Part shown: piece by piece, positions 62,677 to 64,000 of the stretch
How the letters are laid out: each line of letters begins with the position of its first letter
Position numbering within the stretch: the stretch's first letter is position 1
NCBI RefSeq assembly: GCF_029714305.1
Contig: NZ_CP121647.1
Coordinates: forward strand, 7,646,501-7,710,500
Source of the DNA: Bradyrhizobium sp. CB3481
GTDB taxonomy: Bacteria > Pseudomonadota > Alphaproteobacteria > Rhizobiales > Xanthobacteraceae
Direction: 5' to 3'
Length of the DNA: 64,000 nucleotides
Made by a program: the position numbers and the translations under genes
The notes under the pieces: generated by a model
The model's database searches: none
The model's input: only the letters and a program-made list of their open reading frames with translations
Told to the model about the DNA's origin: nothing

Positions 62677-64000
62677 GTGTTGCAGGAACAATTTCCCGGG
62701 AACTATCCGGCCTCCGGCCAGCCGATCGACGAGCTGGCGCTGGCCGAGATCAAGGGCGCGATCCTTGCCAAGCTCCGGCTGGCGATCGGCAAGGACGCCG
62801 GCATGGCGACCAGGCGGGACTGGTACAAGGCCGCGGCGCTGGCGCTGCGCGACCGTATCGTGCACCGCTGGCTGACCGCCGAGAAGGAGAGCTACGACGC
62901 CGGCAGCAAGCGTGTCTATTACCTCTCGCTCGAATTCCTGATCGGCCGCCTGTTTACGGATGCGCTGAACAATATGGGATTGCTGCCGCTGTTCGAGGCG
63001 GCGCTGGGCGACCTCGGCGTCGGCCTCGACGACTTGCGCAAATGCGAGCCGGACGCGGCGCTCGGCAATGGCGGCCTCGGGCGGCTCGCGGCGTGCTTCA
63101 TGGAAAGCATGGCAACGCTGGCGATCCCGGCGATCGGCTACGGCATCCGCTACGATTTCGGCCTGTTCCGCCAGATCATCGCGCAGGGCTGGCAGCAGGA
63201 ATATCCGGACGAATGGCTGAGCTTCGGCAACCCCTGGGAATTCCTGCGGGCGGAGGTGGTCTATCACGTTCATTTCGGCGGTCATGTCGACCATGTCGAC
63301 GACCACGGGCGCGACCGCGCGACCTGGCGTCCGGGGGAGACCGTGCAGGCGGTGGCCTACGACACGCCGATCGTCGGCTGGCGCGGCCAGCACGTCAACG
63401 CGCTCAGGCTATGGTCGGCGCGCGCGCCCGATCCATTGCGGCTCGACGTCTTCAATACCGGCGACTACCTTGGCGCGGTCGCCGAAGAAGCGCGCGCGGA
63501 ATCGATCTGCAAATTCCTCTATCCCAATGACGAGAGCCCGGCGGGCCGCGAGCTGCGGCTGCGCCAGGAATATTTCTTCGTCTCGGCCTCGCTGCAGGAT
63601 CTCGTCAAGCGTCAACTTGCCTCCGACGGGCAACTGCGCAGCCTCGCCTCGAAGGCCGCGGTGCAACTCAACGACACCCATCCGAGCCTCGCCGTCACCG
63701 AGCTGATGCGCATCCTGGTCGACCTGCATAACTTCCGCTGGGACGAGGCGTGGAAGATCACGGTGGCGACGCTGTCCTACACCAATCATACGCTGCTGCC
63801 GGAAGCGCTGGAGACCTGGCCGGTTGAACTGTTCGAGCGGCTGTTGCCGCGCCATCTCGAGATTATCTACCGCATCAATGCCGCGCATCTGGCGCTGGCC
63901 GAGCAGCGCGTCCCCGGCGACATCGAATACCGCGCCTCGGTCTCGCTGATCGACGAGAAATCCGGGCGGCGGGTGCGGATGGGACAATTGGCGTTCGTCG
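62677..64000 (+). CDS. glgP: Glycogen/alpha-glucan phosphorylase, 3' partial
   Basis: The gene runs off the right edge; 441 codons are visible from the GTG at 62677 (a TTG directly follows it), and an in-frame stop at 62653 excludes earlier starts. Family blocks are KRVYYLSLEFLIGRLFTDAL, EPDAALGNGGLGRLAACFME, IPAIGYGIRYDFGLFRQ, LFNTGDY-type LDVFNTGDYLGAV, and QLNDTHPSLAVTELMRILVD. It releases glucose-1-phosphate from glycogen with pyridoxal phosphate; the PLP lysine lies beyond the window. No other glg gene is seen. Confidence 0.95.
   Translation, partial: MLQEQFPGNYPASGQPIDELALAEIKGAILAKLRLAIGKDAGMATRRDWYKAAALALRDRIVHRWLTAEKESYDAGSKRVYYLSLEFLIGRLFTDALNNMGLLPLFEAALGDLGVGLDDLRKCEPDAALGNGGLGRLAACFMESMATLAIPAIGYGIRYDFGLFRQIIAQGWQQEYPDEWLSFGNPWEFLRAEVVYHVHFGGHVDHVDDHGRDRATWRPGETVQAVAYDTPIVGWRGQHVNALRLWSARAPDPLRLDVFNTGDYLGAVAEEARAESICKFLYPNDESPAGRELRLRQEYFFVSASLQDLVKRQLASDGQLRSLASKAAVQLNDTHPSLAVTELMRILVDLHNFRWDEAWKITVATLSYTNHTLLPEALETWPVELFERLLPRHLEIIYRINAAHLALAEQRVPGDIEYRASVSLIDEKSGRRVRMGQLAFV

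Noticed and set aside
62649..63530. Open + frame overlapping the start of glgP
   Set aside because: The glgP frame carries conserved phosphorylase blocks; this one has only Arg/Gly-rich text.

Overview
The window looks like a chromosomal segment of a Bradyrhizobium-type alphaproteobacterium (order Hyphomicrobiales). Three things point there: the high GC content, the gene orders (rpmH-rnpA-yidC-yihA, ffs-dnaX-ybaB-recR, dapD/dapE, truA-fmt-def), and the dense hairpin-rich intergenic repeats. The species call is inference; no 16S gene is present.

Positions 1-22,100 form an accessory defence island. It holds two operons on the + strand. The first (1-8,420) has four tightly coupled genes: the C-terminal part of a very large SF1 helicase with a Vsr-like nuclease domain and a DUF3320-like tail, a DUF6361-like protein, a phospholipase-D-fold protein and an SNF2-type helicase. 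I know of no established name for this four-gene combination, and it is the best candidate here for a poorly described defence or restriction system. After a 1.2-kb scar with a decayed IS66 transposase comes a second operon (9,638-21,252) that matches type I Druantia, druA-druB-druC-druD-druE, intact and with genes adjoining or overlapping. The island ends in a 0.9-kb non-coding stretch that carries the 3' end of an initiator-type tRNA, a weaker tRNA-like 3' end, and then an intact tRNA-Arg(ACG). No integrase is visible; the island must continue to the left of the window.

Positions 22,400-64,000 are core chromosome. In order they hold a sensor kinase; the rpmH-rnpA-yidC-yihA group (ribosome, RNase P, membrane insertion, GTPase) with a clear sigma-70 promoter; argB; a DUF1036 secreted protein; a HAD nucleotidase; dapD, a DUF805 protein and dapE (lysine/peptidoglycan precursors); truA, fmt and def (tRNA modification, initiator formylation and deformylation); rmuC behind two CtrA-like sites; a GIY-YIG protein; an AmpG-like permease; recR-ybaB-dnaX with the SRP RNA; HIT and NudC hydrolases; a PfkB kinase; an Lrp/AsnC regulator; phosphomannomutase; a retropepsin-like protease; hrpB; UDP-glucose dehydrogenase; an acyltransferase; polA; a LysE exporter; a glutathione transferase; pyrE; several small exported or regulatory proteins; and the start of glgP, which runs off the right edge.

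Almost every core spacer carries a palindromic repeat of one of a few families. The left 22 kb carries none. That contrast, the tRNA fragments and the IS66 scar together mark the left third as acquired DNA.
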